Shown here piece after piece: positions 1 through 8,189 of a DNA stretch of 64,000 nucleotides (positions within the stretch are counted from its first letter, which is position 1; each line of letters begins with the position of its first letter). The translations under genes and the position numbers were made by a program. This DNA is from JADKIH01 sp031417395. GTDB lineage: Bacteria > Bacteroidota > Bacteroidia > AKYH767-A > 2013-40CM-41-45. Under the pieces are notes generated by a model that saw only the letters and a list, made by a program, of their open reading frames with translations, had not been told where the DNA came from and did not search any database. The stretch is taken from assembly GCA_031417395.1 (NCBI GenBank), contig JANOVM010000077.1:1-64000 (forward strand), in the 5' to 3' direction.

Positions 1-640
1 AATAATGATTCGATCACCTTCCGATGTTTGTCCCTACGGGACATGGATTAATAAAATCAACATTAATTCAATCATCTTCCGATGTTTTGTCCCTCTGGGA
101 CATGGATTAATAAAAACAATAATGATTCGATCACCTTCCGATGTGGTGTCCCTACGGGACACACATTAATAAAATCATTAATGATTTAATCATCATTCCA
201 CGATGTTTTGTCCCTACGGGACATCAATTAAAAAAAATATAATGATTCGATCAACTTCCGATGTTTTGTCCCTATGGAACATTGATTAATAAAAAAAATA
301 ATGATTCGATCAACTTCCGATGTTTTGTCCCTATGGGACATCAATTAAAAAAATCAATAATGATTCGATCATCTTCCGATGTTTTGTCCCTATGGAACAT
401 GGATTAATAAAATCAACATTAATTCAATCATCTTCCGATGTTTTGTCCCCCTGGGACATTGATTAATAAAATCAATAATGATTCGCTCAACTTCCGATGT
501 TTTGTCCCTACGGGACACACATTAATTAAATCATTAATGATTTAATCATCATTCCACGATGTTTTGTCCCTACGGGACATCAATTAAAAAAAATATAATG
601 ATTCGATCAACTTCCGATGTTTTGTCCCTATGGAACATGG
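1..640. repeat. Tandem array of about 59-bp units, each with a GTCCC...GGGAC palindrome
   Basis: Eleven copies of a 13-nt palindrome such as GTCCCTACGGGAC begin at 30, 89, 148, 210, 268, 327, 386, 445, 504, 566 and 624. The steps are 59, 59, 62, 58, 59, 59, 59, 59, 62 and 58 bp. Each palindrome sits in a conserved AT-rich frame with an ATTCGATCA-type stretch and CTTCCGATGTT before it and GGATTAATAAAATCA after it. The 62/58 pair recurs about 356 bp apart (units 3-5 and 9-11 are nearly identical), so there is also a higher-order duplication. The array touches the window edge and may extend further. A RAYT transposase gene follows at 852, and such enzymes are known to associate with REP palindromes. 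No coding sequence is visible here. Confidence 0.9.
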
Positions 641-679
641 ATTAATAAAATCAACATTAATTCAATCACCTTCACCCCA

Positions 680-778
680 GTCCCGTTAGGGACGAAATCC
701 CGGTAGAAAATAAATTGTCCCCCGCCCCCCACACCAACGTCCCGCAGGGACGTCCCCGTATTGTCCCGTTAGGGACAA
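680..778. repeat. Three REP-like palindromes upstream of the RAYT gene
   Basis: Three further palindromes lie outside the 59-bp periodicity: GTCCCGTTAGGGAC at 680-693, GTCCCGCAGGGAC at 739-751 and TTGTCCCGTTAGGGACAA at 761-778. They share the GTCCC/GGGAC stem with the array but have different loops and different flanks. Palindromes next to a RAYT gene are typically its own recognition substrates; that these three are so is inferred from position. Confidence 0.75.
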
Positions 779-851
779 TACATCGTTAAATCACCAGCAT
801 ATATTGGTTGTAATAATTATTTTTCGATAGTATCATTGTCAAAAAAAAATT

Positions 852-1313
852 ATGGCCAATACGTACACACAAATTCATCTTCAATTAATCTTTGCTGTAA
901 AATACCGACAGGCTGTAATTCATGAATCGTGGGAAGATGAGCTGTATAAATACATTACAGGAATTGTACAAAACCAAAACCACAAACTCCTTTGCATAAA
1001 CGGAATGCCTGACCACATTCATATATTAATTGGATATCGCCCGCATCAAGCGTTATCAGATTTATTAAAGGAAATAAAAGGCTCTTCTTCAAGCTGGATC
1101 AATGAGGAGAGGCTTACCCAAAAAAGGTTTAAATGGCAGGAAGGATATGCCGCATTCTCTTATTGCCGGTCAGACCTGCCACGGGTGTGTTCATATATTG
1201 AAAAACAAAAGTCTCATCACCAGAGAAAGAAATTTTTAGAAGAGTATAAAGAATTTCTCAAAGCATTTGAGGTTGAATATGACGAGAAATATATTTTTAC
1301 AGAACTAGTTTAA
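852..1313 (+). CDS. REP-associated tyrosine transposase (RAYT, IS200/IS605-like Y1 family)
   Basis: This is a 153-residue single-strand DNA transposase of the HUH/Y1 superfamily. The HUH metal-binding motif is visible as DHIHI (His55, His57). The nucleophile motif Y-x-x-x-Q is visible as YIEKQ (Tyr115, Gln119). Length and layout fit a compact TnpA-REP protein, and no tnpB or second gene accompanies it. Such proteins are thought to nick and move REP palindromes, which fits the dense GTCCC/GGGAC repeats at 1-778. The first ATG is used; no Shine-Dalgarno sequence is seen. The frame is intact and both catalytic motifs are present, so it may be active. Family assignment is firm; the link to these particular repeats is inferred. 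Confidence 0.9.
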   Translation: MANTYTQIHLQLIFAVKYRQAVIHESWEDELYKYITGIVQNQNHKLLCINGMPDHIHILIGYRPHQALSDLLKEIKGSSSSWINEERLTQKRFKWQEGYAAFSYCRSDLPRVCSYIEKQKSHHQRKKFLEEYKEFLKAFEVEYDEKYIFTELV

Positions 1314-1632
1314 ACAGTAATAAAGGCATCAATCCATTCAATGGATAAGAATGTCAAAAAAAACATCCTGTATCTTTTTTTTGGATTTGAAAGCGTCTGG
1401 CATTGAACCAAAGTGCAATTTCAATGAGCTGACAACAGCGCTTTATATGATGGATTTTTTATGGGATTATTGCAGTGCTGCCAGTCGAAATTTTTAGAGC
1501 AGCACGATTGAACCTTAATTTATTACTATAATCATCCCATTTCCCCCTTTTTTCTTTAAAATTTATTTATAAATTGCCACCCATATTGCCTTTTATATAT
1601 TTAGCTTAAATGTTGAATATTTTTAATCCATA
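1314..1632. other. Intergenic region without a supported gene
   Basis: No complete gene is visible. One frame over about 1381-1497 reads as a short open, protein-like stretch, but it has no start in frame; a possible ATG at 1341 lies one base out of phase across a run of eight T. It could be a decayed gene fragment or chance. The right part is AT-rich and holds the likely promoter of the cyclase gene. Confidence 0.4.
1574..1603 (+). promoter_or_regulatory. Possible promoter of the cyclase gene
   Basis: TTG at 1574-1576 is followed after 19 nt by TATATTTA at 1596-1603, one base off the Bacteroidota consensus TAnnTTTG. It lies 29 bp before the ATG at 1633. The match is imperfect and the region is very AT-rich. 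Confidence 0.35.
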
Positions 1633-3567
1633 ATGAAAAAATATTATTCATTTGTTTTAATGTTCTTTTTGTCCCTCTCCATTTTTGCTCAGGATAGGGA
1701 AGCTGATAGTTTGAAAACTCTAATTGATAAGGGCCGCGACGATACAATAAAAGTAAAAAACCTAATAGCTCTTAGCAGAGTATATGTTAGAAGCTCTCCA
1801 GATACAGCACTCAAAATTACGACCCGTGCATCAAGGCTTTCCAAACGTTTGAATTATAAAAGAGGTGAAGCTTTAGCATTGAAATTTGCAGGAAATGCTA
1901 ATTTCATCAAATCAAATTATTTTGAAGCTATGAATAACTTTGATGAGGCAATGTCAATTTTCAAATCAATAAACGATAAAGCTGCTGTTGCAAAAATCCA
2001 AAATGGTAATGGGGCTATTTACATGAACCAGGGAGAAGATAATAAGGCTCTGGAATATTTTTTTAGTGCTTTAAAGACAGGAGAAGAAATTAATGACTCT
2101 CTATGTATGTGTCTTTCCTTAAATAACATAGCTGTGGGTTATCAGAATAAGAGGAATACATGGGATAAAGCGCGGAGTTTTTATCTTCGGTCCCTTACAA
2201 TTGCAGAGTTAATAAATGAAAAAGATGTTTTCGCTGCCTCTACAACGGGACTTGGCGAATATTACATGAACAGAGATTCTGTTTCACTCGATTCTGCTGT
2301 ATATTATACTGAAAAATCATTGGCTGCTAATATGGGAACAGTTGATGAACCATATACAACAAACCTTTTAGGGCAAATTTACCAAAAGAAAAAGAACTTC
2401 GATAAAGCCATTTCATTGTTCAAATATGCTTACGAACTTTCTGTAAAGTTTGAATCGCAATATGATTTGTCAATTTCCAAAATGCGGCTTGCTCAAGCAT
2501 ACAAAGCCAAGGGTGAAAATAAACTTGCACTTACAACCTATAAAGAAGCGGAAGCTACCGCCATTTCAAGTAAGTCAAACTATTTATTGAAGGAAATATA
2601 TGAAGATGTAGCATCTGTTTATGAAAAATTACACGATTATTCTAATGTTATTAAATATCAAAATCTTCTAATAGGCATTAAGGATACTATTTACAATAAC
2701 GATTCAGACAAAAAAATACAAGGAACACAGTTTACCTTCGATCGCTCCATGAAAGAAGGTCAAATAAAAATGCTTACAAAGGACCAAAAGATTAAGGAGC
2801 AGGAAATTAAAAGATTAAATTTAACAAGAAATGGATTAATAGGCTTTATTGTATTGATTATGATTTTTGCAGCAATATATATTAACCTCCGCATTAAGCG
2901 TGCTAAAATGGCAAAAGAGAAAAAGCGGAGCGAAGAATTATTATTAAATATTTTGCCGCAAGAAACAATTGATGAGCTTAAAAACAAAGGTAAAACCATT
3001 GCCAAAGATTTTGATGAAGTAACAGTTATGTTTGCAGACTTTAAAAATTTTACCTCCATAAGTGAAAACTTCACGGCACAGGAGCTTGTTGCATTAATAA
3101 ATCTTTACTATAGTGCATTTGATGATATTATTTCCAAGAATAGAGTTGAAAAAATAAAAACCATTGGCGATTGCTATATGTGTGCCGGAGGCTTACCTGT
3201 TGAAAGTAAAACGAATGCTGAAGACACTATAAAAGCAGCTGTGGAGATAAAGGATTTTATGTCAAACGAAAATAAAAAGCGCCAATTACTTGGTTTGCCT
3301 TTTTTCGATATTCGTATTGGTTGTCACACAGGTCCTATTGTAGCTGGAATTGTAGGAATAAAGAAATATGCATACGACATTTGGGGTGATACAGTGAATA
3401 TAGCATCTCGTATAGAATCAAATGGTGAAGCCGGAAGGGTTAATATAAGCGGCACAAGCTACAATTTGGTCAAAAATAAATTCAGATGTCAATACCGCGG
3501 TAAAATTCCTGTTAAAAATAAAGGGGATATCGATATGTATTTTGTTGAAGAGATTAAACATTCATAG
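1633..3567 (+). CDS. TPR-containing class III nucleotide (adenylate) cyclase
   Basis: The 644-residue protein has a signal peptide (about 1-20), helical tetratricopeptide-like repeats (about 40-345), a charged coiled coil (about 370-398), one membrane helix (about 401-420), a signalling helix ending in LLLNILPQETIDELK, and a class III cyclase domain (about 460-640). The TPR part is therefore predicted to be periplasmic and the catalytic part cytoplasmic. Catalytic residues are all visible: metal ligands Asp469 (FADF) and Asp513 (TIGD), purine-selecting Lys509 and Asp582 (YDIWGD), and transition-state Asn589 and Arg593. The Lys/Asp pair is the adenylate rather than guanylate signature, so cAMP is the expected product. 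Partner and stimulus are unknown. It seems to be a single-gene unit, with REP-like repeats just downstream. Confidence 0.9.
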   Translation: MKKYYSFVLMFFLSLSIFAQDREADSLKTLIDKGRDDTIKVKNLIALSRVYVRSSPDTALKITTRASRLSKRLNYKRGEALALKFAGNANFIKSNYFEAMNNFDEAMSIFKSINDKAAVAKIQNGNGAIYMNQGEDNKALEYFFSALKTGEEINDSLCMCLSLNNIAVGYQNKRNTWDKARSFYLRSLTIAELINEKDVFAASTTGLGEYYMNRDSVSLDSAVYYTEKSLAANMGTVDEPYTTNLLGQIYQKKKNFDKAISLFKYAYELSVKFESQYDLSISKMRLAQAYKAKGENKLALTTYKEAEATAISSKSNYLLKEIYEDVASVYEKLHDYSNVIKYQNLLIGIKDTIYNNDSDKKIQGTQFTFDRSMKEGQIKMLTKDQKIKEQEIKRLNLTRNGLIGFIVLIMIFAAIYINLRIKRAKMAKEKKRSEELLLNILPQETIDELKNKGKTIAKDFDEVTVMFADFKNFTSISENFTAQELVALINLYYSAFDDIISKNRVEKIKTIGDCYMCAGGLPVESKTNAEDTIKAAVEIKDFMSNENKKRQLLGLPFFDIRIGCHTGPIVAGIVGIKKYAYDIWGDTVNIASRIESNGEAGRVNISGTSYNLVKNKFRCQYRGKIPVKNKGDIDMYFVEEIKHS

Positions 3568-3583
3568 CGAATCGAAAAAAATT

Positions 3584-3658
3584 AATTAGCCCTGAAGGGG
3601 CGATATTCCATAGAAAAAAAATATTGATTTACAATTAGCCCTGAAAGGGTGAAATCCT
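3584..3658 (+). repeat. Two copies of a second REP-like element (TTAGCCCTGAAnGGG)
   Basis: AATTAGCCCTGAAGGGGCGA begins at 3584 and AATTAGCCCTGAAAGGGTGA begins at about 3633. Each has a CCCT/AGGG or CCC/GGG stem and a similar 3' flank (GATATTCC or GAAATCC). They lie between the convergent cyclase gene and the T9SS gene at 3670. A related reverse copy is seen at about 42360. Confidence 0.7.
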
Positions 3659-3669
3659 CTTTAGGTAGA

Positions 3670-5943
3670 TTACTCCAAAATCAATTTCACAACCTCTTTC
3701 CTCTCATCACCCATCAAACTTACCAAATACAATCCCCGGCGAAGTGAAGATACATCGATAGGGATTTCATTGATACCGGTTGCAGAAGTGACTGTCTGCA
3801 TCATAATCTCCCGTCCGGTAATATCAAATAGTTTAATAATGTATTGTTCTGTCTTGCTTGAATGGAAAGTCAGATTAACAAATTCCCTGGCAGGATTTGG
3901 ATTAGCAGATAAAAGTAATTTTTCTGAATTTCCATTTGTAATTGATGGCACTTCATTACTTCCTGCATTTTGTTCAAAAATGGTGAGCGGTAAGGAATTG
4001 GAATAACAATATCCGCTGTTATAAACTCTTACATAATAAGTACCCGGTGCATAAATGGTAATACTTTGAGTTGTTTCTCCTGTAGACCAAAGGTAGTCTG
4101 GTGCCTGACTTGAGGTTAATGTAATAGACTGTCCAGGATTTATGATTGAAGGACCGTAAAGTGTTATTATTGGAACAACAGGAGGGACGCAAGCTGTAGA
4201 AGATATCGTTAATGGCGCTGATTCAGCAAAACAGCCATTGGAGTCAGTAATTTTTACAATGTATGAACCGGCTGTATTAACAACAATAGTTTGTGTTGTT
4301 TCTCCTGTTGTCCATAAATAATTATTCGAAAAACTAGCCATTAGACTAACCGTTGGTTGAGCAGGTGTAAGTGTAGTTGGACCTGTAACACTGATGGAAG
4401 GAGCTGCAGGAGCAGATAAGTTATTAACCTGAACAGGAATTGAAACAGCTGAACAATTCGGTCCGCTATATGCATTAACCGTATAACTTCCCGCTGATGA
4501 AACAACGATCGATTGTGTTGTTTCTCCATTAGACCATAAATAACCATTTGCCGGACTGGAAGTTAACATTACGGATGAGCCCGGACAAACATTAAGTGAT
4601 CCTGTCGTAGAAATGGTAGGCGTATTCGCTGCAGAAGTCGCATTGACATACATTGCAGTAGAAGTTCCTGTACAGCTTCCGCTACCAGTGGTAACTGAAA
4701 ATGCTCCTGATGTATATACTACGATGGATTGAGTTGTTTCACCCGTTGACCATAAGTAATTACTCGCTTGACTAGAGGTAAGCGTAACACTACCACCCTG
4801 ACAAAATGACAAAGGACCGGATGCATAAATAGTAGGTGTGCCTCCTGAAGCAGCAATGGTTACATACATTGGGGATGATGTAGCACTATTGCCTGTAGAA
4901 TTTACAACCGTAACTGAAAATGTTCCCGCTGAAGTAACAGTAATCGATTGACTTGTTTCGCCGCCCGGTGACCATAAATATGAAACTCCGGGATTAGCTG
5001 TTAGTGTAACACTTCCACCCGAACAAAATGATAATGGTCCGCTCGCTGAAATTGTTGCTGATGCAATATTCGTTTTAGGCAATAGATTATAAGTAAACCA
5101 TTGATAGCCGTCGAGGTTTATGAATTGTTTGAAACTTCCTGTCTCCTGATTAAAATCATTTACATACGTCTGAAATGGTTTTGTCTGTGCATTCGAATTT
5201 AACCATGGTCCCATAAAAACCGGCTCACTGGAAAAGATAGGAAGCACTTTCGTCGTTGAATTCGTCGATGCAATATCTTTTAATCTATTTTTAGAATAAG
5301 CATAAACATCAGCATCGTTTACCCTGTATGCATGAAGCAAAATCCTGTCTGCAACAGATGCTAATTGTGACATCTGTCCTGCTGTAGGCCATCCAACATA
5401 AACTTCTGAAATAAGTCCGTTTGCTGCACACATAGAATCGATTAATGAAAATTGCAGCCAGGCAAATTTCCATGCTCCTGCTGTATCGCATGAATATCCT
5501 CCGGGAGAAAGATATCGGCTGCAATAGCTGGAGCTTATGGTAGCATTAGCCCAGAATTCAAACTCCTGATTTATGACATCAAATTTTTCATCTGAACTAT
5601 TGCGAGAGTTGTTATAGGGAAGAATTTTATTCGCAGCATAATCGTACGTTTCAACTACAGCGCCGAATTGTGATACGCCATACTGTGTCCGCGCTTTGGT
5701 AATAAATGCGCCAAGCTGATCTTTATCAGTAGAATTGTTCCAATTGATATATCCTAAATCATAAAAGGCAAAATAATTAAAGCCATTACTCTGGGCATAG
5801 TGAAGAATAGAATCTTCTTTAGCCGGATCTCCTAAAAAATTATTTAGTCCACACAAATAAAAGCCCCGAACATTTTGTCCAATTGAAATGGAGGTTTTAA
5901 ATAATAGCAGAACCATAAATGATAAGCGAAGAAAATTACCCAT
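3670..5943 (-). CDS. Secreted T9SS type A protein: unnamed barrel-like domain plus five Ig-like repeats
   Basis: The 757-residue protein has a signal peptide (about 1-22), an N-terminal domain (about 25-290), five Ig-like repeats of about 75 residues (about 298-665) and a T9SS type A sorting domain (about 680-757, with NPNPAREFVNL and a final RGLYLVSL-type strand). The repeats each carry a GPLSFC...GGSVTLT part and a YLWSTGETTQSI-type strand. The N-terminal domain is shared with the neighbour at 6237. It has alternating beta/alpha character and conserved acidic motifs, FEFW (Glu127, Glu129) and SEVYVGW (Glu180), so a TIM-barrel hydrolase is plausible. I do not recognise the family and assign no substrate. 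Protein is expected on the cell surface or released. The neighbour lies upstream on the same strand but is separated by a terminator. Confidence 0.8.
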   Translation of the reverse strand: MGNFLRLSFMVLLLFKTSISIGQNVRGFYLCGLNNFLGDPAKEDSILHYAQSNGFNYFAFYDLGYINWNNSTDKDQLGAFITKARTQYGVSQFGAVVETYDYAANKILPYNNSRNSSDEKFDVINQEFEFWANATISSSYCSRYLSPGGYSCDTAGAWKFAWLQFSLIDSMCAANGLISEVYVGWPTAGQMSQLASVADRILLHAYRVNDADVYAYSKNRLKDIASTNSTTKVLPIFSSEPVFMGPWLNSNAQTKPFQTYVNDFNQETGSFKQFINLDGYQWFTYNLLPKTNIASATISASGPLSFCSGGSVTLTANPGVSYLWSPGGETSQSITVTSAGTFSVTVVNSTGNSATSSPMYVTIAASGGTPTIYASGPLSFCQGGSVTLTSSQASNYLWSTGETTQSIVVYTSGAFSVTTGSGSCTGTSTAMYVNATSAANTPTISTTGSLNVCPGSSVMLTSSPANGYLWSNGETTQSIVVSSAGSYTVNAYSGPNCSAVSIPVQVNNLSAPAAPSISVTGPTTLTPAQPTVSLMASFSNNYLWTTGETTQTIVVNTAGSYIVKITDSNGCFAESAPLTISSTACVPPVVPIITLYGPSIINPGQSITLTSSQAPDYLWSTGETTQSITIYAPGTYYVRVYNSGYCYSNSLPLTIFEQNAGSNEVPSITNGNSEKLLLSANPNPAREFVNLTFHSSKTEQYIIKLFDITGREIMMQTVTSATGINEIPIDVSSLRRGLYLVSLMGDERKEVVKLILE

Positions 5944-6187
5944 AAGATTTGTAGATTTGTGTGTTACTTCCGAAAAAGCTGTGCGAATATATGTGAAAAG
6001 TAGCTACTGAAGCCAGCTTCATAAACTTTTGTTATTCTATTTCATTGTAAGTCCAATATTGATAGAAGAAAATGGAGTGAGATTAAAAATTATTTAAAAA
6101 TCCAGTATAATTGGAGTGAAACATGAAGTACTTAATATAAATATTTTCAGAAATATTTTTACAAATAGTACATTAATGAGGACGTAA

Positions 6188-6214
6188 ACAAAAAAGCCCC
6201 AAAACTGGGGCTTC
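6188..6214 (-). terminator. Rho-independent terminator of the 6237-7880 gene
   Basis: An 8-bp stem, AAGCCCCA at 6194-6201 with TGGGGCTT at 6206-6213 and a 4-nt loop, is followed on the minus strand by a T run. It lies just after the stop of the minus-strand gene. Confidence 0.85.
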
Positions 6215-6236
6215 TTTTAGATTATTTGTCGCTCGC

Positions 6237-7880
6237 TTAGTGGGCGATAACAATCTTTTTGGAAAACACACTGGTATCATCTCTAACGGAAAGGAAGTAA
6301 ATGCCGCTCCCTATTTTCGTTAGGTTAAGTTTCGCTTTGTTTAAGCCGGGGGCTATTTGTGAATGATCTTCATATAAAATTCTGTTGTTTATATCGGCTA
6401 ATTTTATTTCTGTCATACACGCTTTTGACGACAATAAATCTATCGTAAGGATTTCATTGGAAGGATTGGGGTATATATTGAACTTTACTGCGTCTTTCTC
6501 ATTTCCGTTGTTTGCATTTGGGATTTCAAAAATTGCTGAAGAAGTTGAAACGGTTACGTTCTCTGTATTGGAAATTGCATAACAATTAAAACTGTTTGAA
6601 ACGGATAAGGAGTAATTCCCTGATTGAAGTGCATTGTAAGTAGACGACTGACCTCCATTTACAATGTTATTACCATTGAACTTCCATTGATACGCTGTTA
6701 TTGTGCCGCTTTCCGGAGATGCCGTTGAATTGATTGTTACAGGATTTCCATTAGGGTTCAACTGTGAAATGGAAACTATAGGATTGTTTTTTACATCTAC
6801 AATTTTAACAGGGGTAGTTTGTGTGTTTCCATTGGTCGTTACCTGGCATGAATAATTTCCGGAACCGGTAACTGTTATTGATCGTGTTGTTGCTCCAGTA
6901 GACCATAAATAGGATGTACCTGTCGATGCTGTAAGACTTACACTTCCTCCGGAACAAAATGTTAACGGACCGGATGCAGCTATTGTTGGTCCTGAACCCG
7001 GCACAGGTTTAGGCATAAATCCCCAATCGAACCACTGATGACCAAGTATATTTATATATTGTTTCCACGAGGAATTGTCATTATCGAAATCTGTTTTGTA
7101 TTGATTGTAAGCATCCACTTGCGTATGTGAATCCAGCCACGGTCCCATGAAGCTTGGTTCCGCTGAAAATATTGGTGCAACATCAACCATGGTATTGGAA
7201 GATGCAAGGTATTGGAGCCTCGTTGAACTGTAGCTGTAAAGCGATGATGTACCTGTGCGATAGGCATGAAGCAATATCCTGTCTACATTGGAATGAATTT
7301 GTTGGGCTTGTCCCTGGTTAAACCATCCAAGGTAGGTTTCAGAAATTACATTTTGTGTAGCTGCAATAGAATCGATTTTATGCAGCTCTGATATAAAATA
7401 TTTAAAACCACCGCTTGTATCACAACTGCAATTTGCCGACTGTAAATATTGTGTACAATAATATCCGCCGGGATTTACAGAAGAAGATGTCCAGAATTCA
7501 AATTCTAAATTAAAGACGTTAAACTTTTCATTGTCATCAGTCCTCCCCAGGTTATAGGGTGTAATCTTATTTTGAAAACTGCTATAAGTTTCGCAAACTG
7601 CTCCCACATAGGTAATACCATACATTACCCTTGCTTTATATATAAATGCACCCAGTGAATTAGCAGTAGTCGTATTGTTTAAATTCAAGGTGTGAAGTGA
7701 ATACAAAGCCAAATAATTGAAAGAACTGTCTTGTGCATATTGCAACAAACTATCTTCCTTATTGGTATTGCCAATAATAAGATTGAAATTATCAATATAC
7801 ATTCCACGCAATGCTGTTTGCGCATTTGCTTGAGTGAATACCAATAATATGAATGAAAAGAAGAGATAGAATTTTCTCAT
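6237..7880 (-). CDS. Secreted T9SS type A protein, paralogue of the 3670-5943 product
   Basis: The 547-residue protein has a signal peptide (about 1-20) and the same N-terminal domain as its neighbour. The shared motifs are RGMY, KEDSLLQYAQ, FEFW, SETYLGW, RILLHAYR and a PIFSAEPSFMGPWL block. One CSGGSVSLT/YLWSTGATT Ig-like repeat follows (about 295-360), then a second Ig-like region and a T9SS type A sorting domain (about 465-547, FNIYPNPSNEIL). The neighbour has five such repeats, so the pair differs mainly in stalk length. The duplication and the conserved acidic motifs suggest a selected, possibly enzymatic, surface function, but the family is not recognised. It has its own terminator. 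Confidence 0.8.
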   Translation of the reverse strand: MRKFYLFFSFILLVFTQANAQTALRGMYIDNFNLIIGNTNKEDSLLQYAQDSSFNYLALYSLHTLNLNNTTTANSLGAFIYKARVMYGITYVGAVCETYSSFQNKITPYNLGRTDDNEKFNVFNLEFEFWTSSSVNPGGYYCTQYLQSANCSCDTSGGFKYFISELHKIDSIAATQNVISETYLGWFNQGQAQQIHSNVDRILLHAYRTGTSSLYSYSSTRLQYLASSNTMVDVAPIFSAEPSFMGPWLDSHTQVDAYNQYKTDFDNDNSSWKQYINILGHQWFDWGFMPKPVPGSGPTIAASGPLTFCSGGSVSLTASTGTSYLWSTGATTRSITVTGSGNYSCQVTTNGNTQTTPVKIVDVKNNPIVSISQLNPNGNPVTINSTASPESGTITAYQWKFNGNNIVNGGQSSTYNALQSGNYSLSVSNSFNCYAISNTENVTVSTSSAIFEIPNANNGNEKDAVKFNIYPNPSNEILTIDLLSSKACMTEIKLADINNRILYEDHSQIAPGLNKAKLNLTKIGSGIYFLSVRDDTSVFSKKIVIAH

Positions 7881-8189
7881 GGAAAATAGGTGTGTCTTGT
7901 GTTCGACGCAAAATACACCCCTTATTTACCCCAATGTTTGAAAAACGGGTAAAAAATGTTTTTTGTAAGAATGTAAATTTTATTTTATTAATTCTCCTGA
8001 TAGAAATTCAGAATTTTCTATAAATTGATTTCAGGTATGCTGATTTTAAAAGAAAATCATATTGTATCAATCTGTTTTGTCATATATAAATTGTAATATG
8101 CCATCTCTTTTTATTGAATTCCATTCTTTATGTTTAATTTCAATGAAAAATTGTTCATTTTACCTTCCTTTATAAAATATTAATAAATC
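7881..8189. other. Divergent intergenic region
   Basis: This AT-rich stretch lies between the start of the leftward 6237-7880 gene and the rightward peptidase gene, so it should hold both promoters. I see no TAnnTTTG element with a well-spaced TTG, no strong hairpin and no short gene. Confidence 0.5.

Noticed and set aside
1..640. Regular repeats could be a CRISPR array
   Set aside because: The whole 59-bp unit is conserved, with no unique spacers of constant length, and no cas gene is present. The palindrome with RAYT neighbour explains it better.
2760..3074. A 104-residue minus-strand frame inside the cyclase gene
   Set aside because: It mirrors the membrane-helix and catalytic region of a clear cyclase gene and has no independent support.
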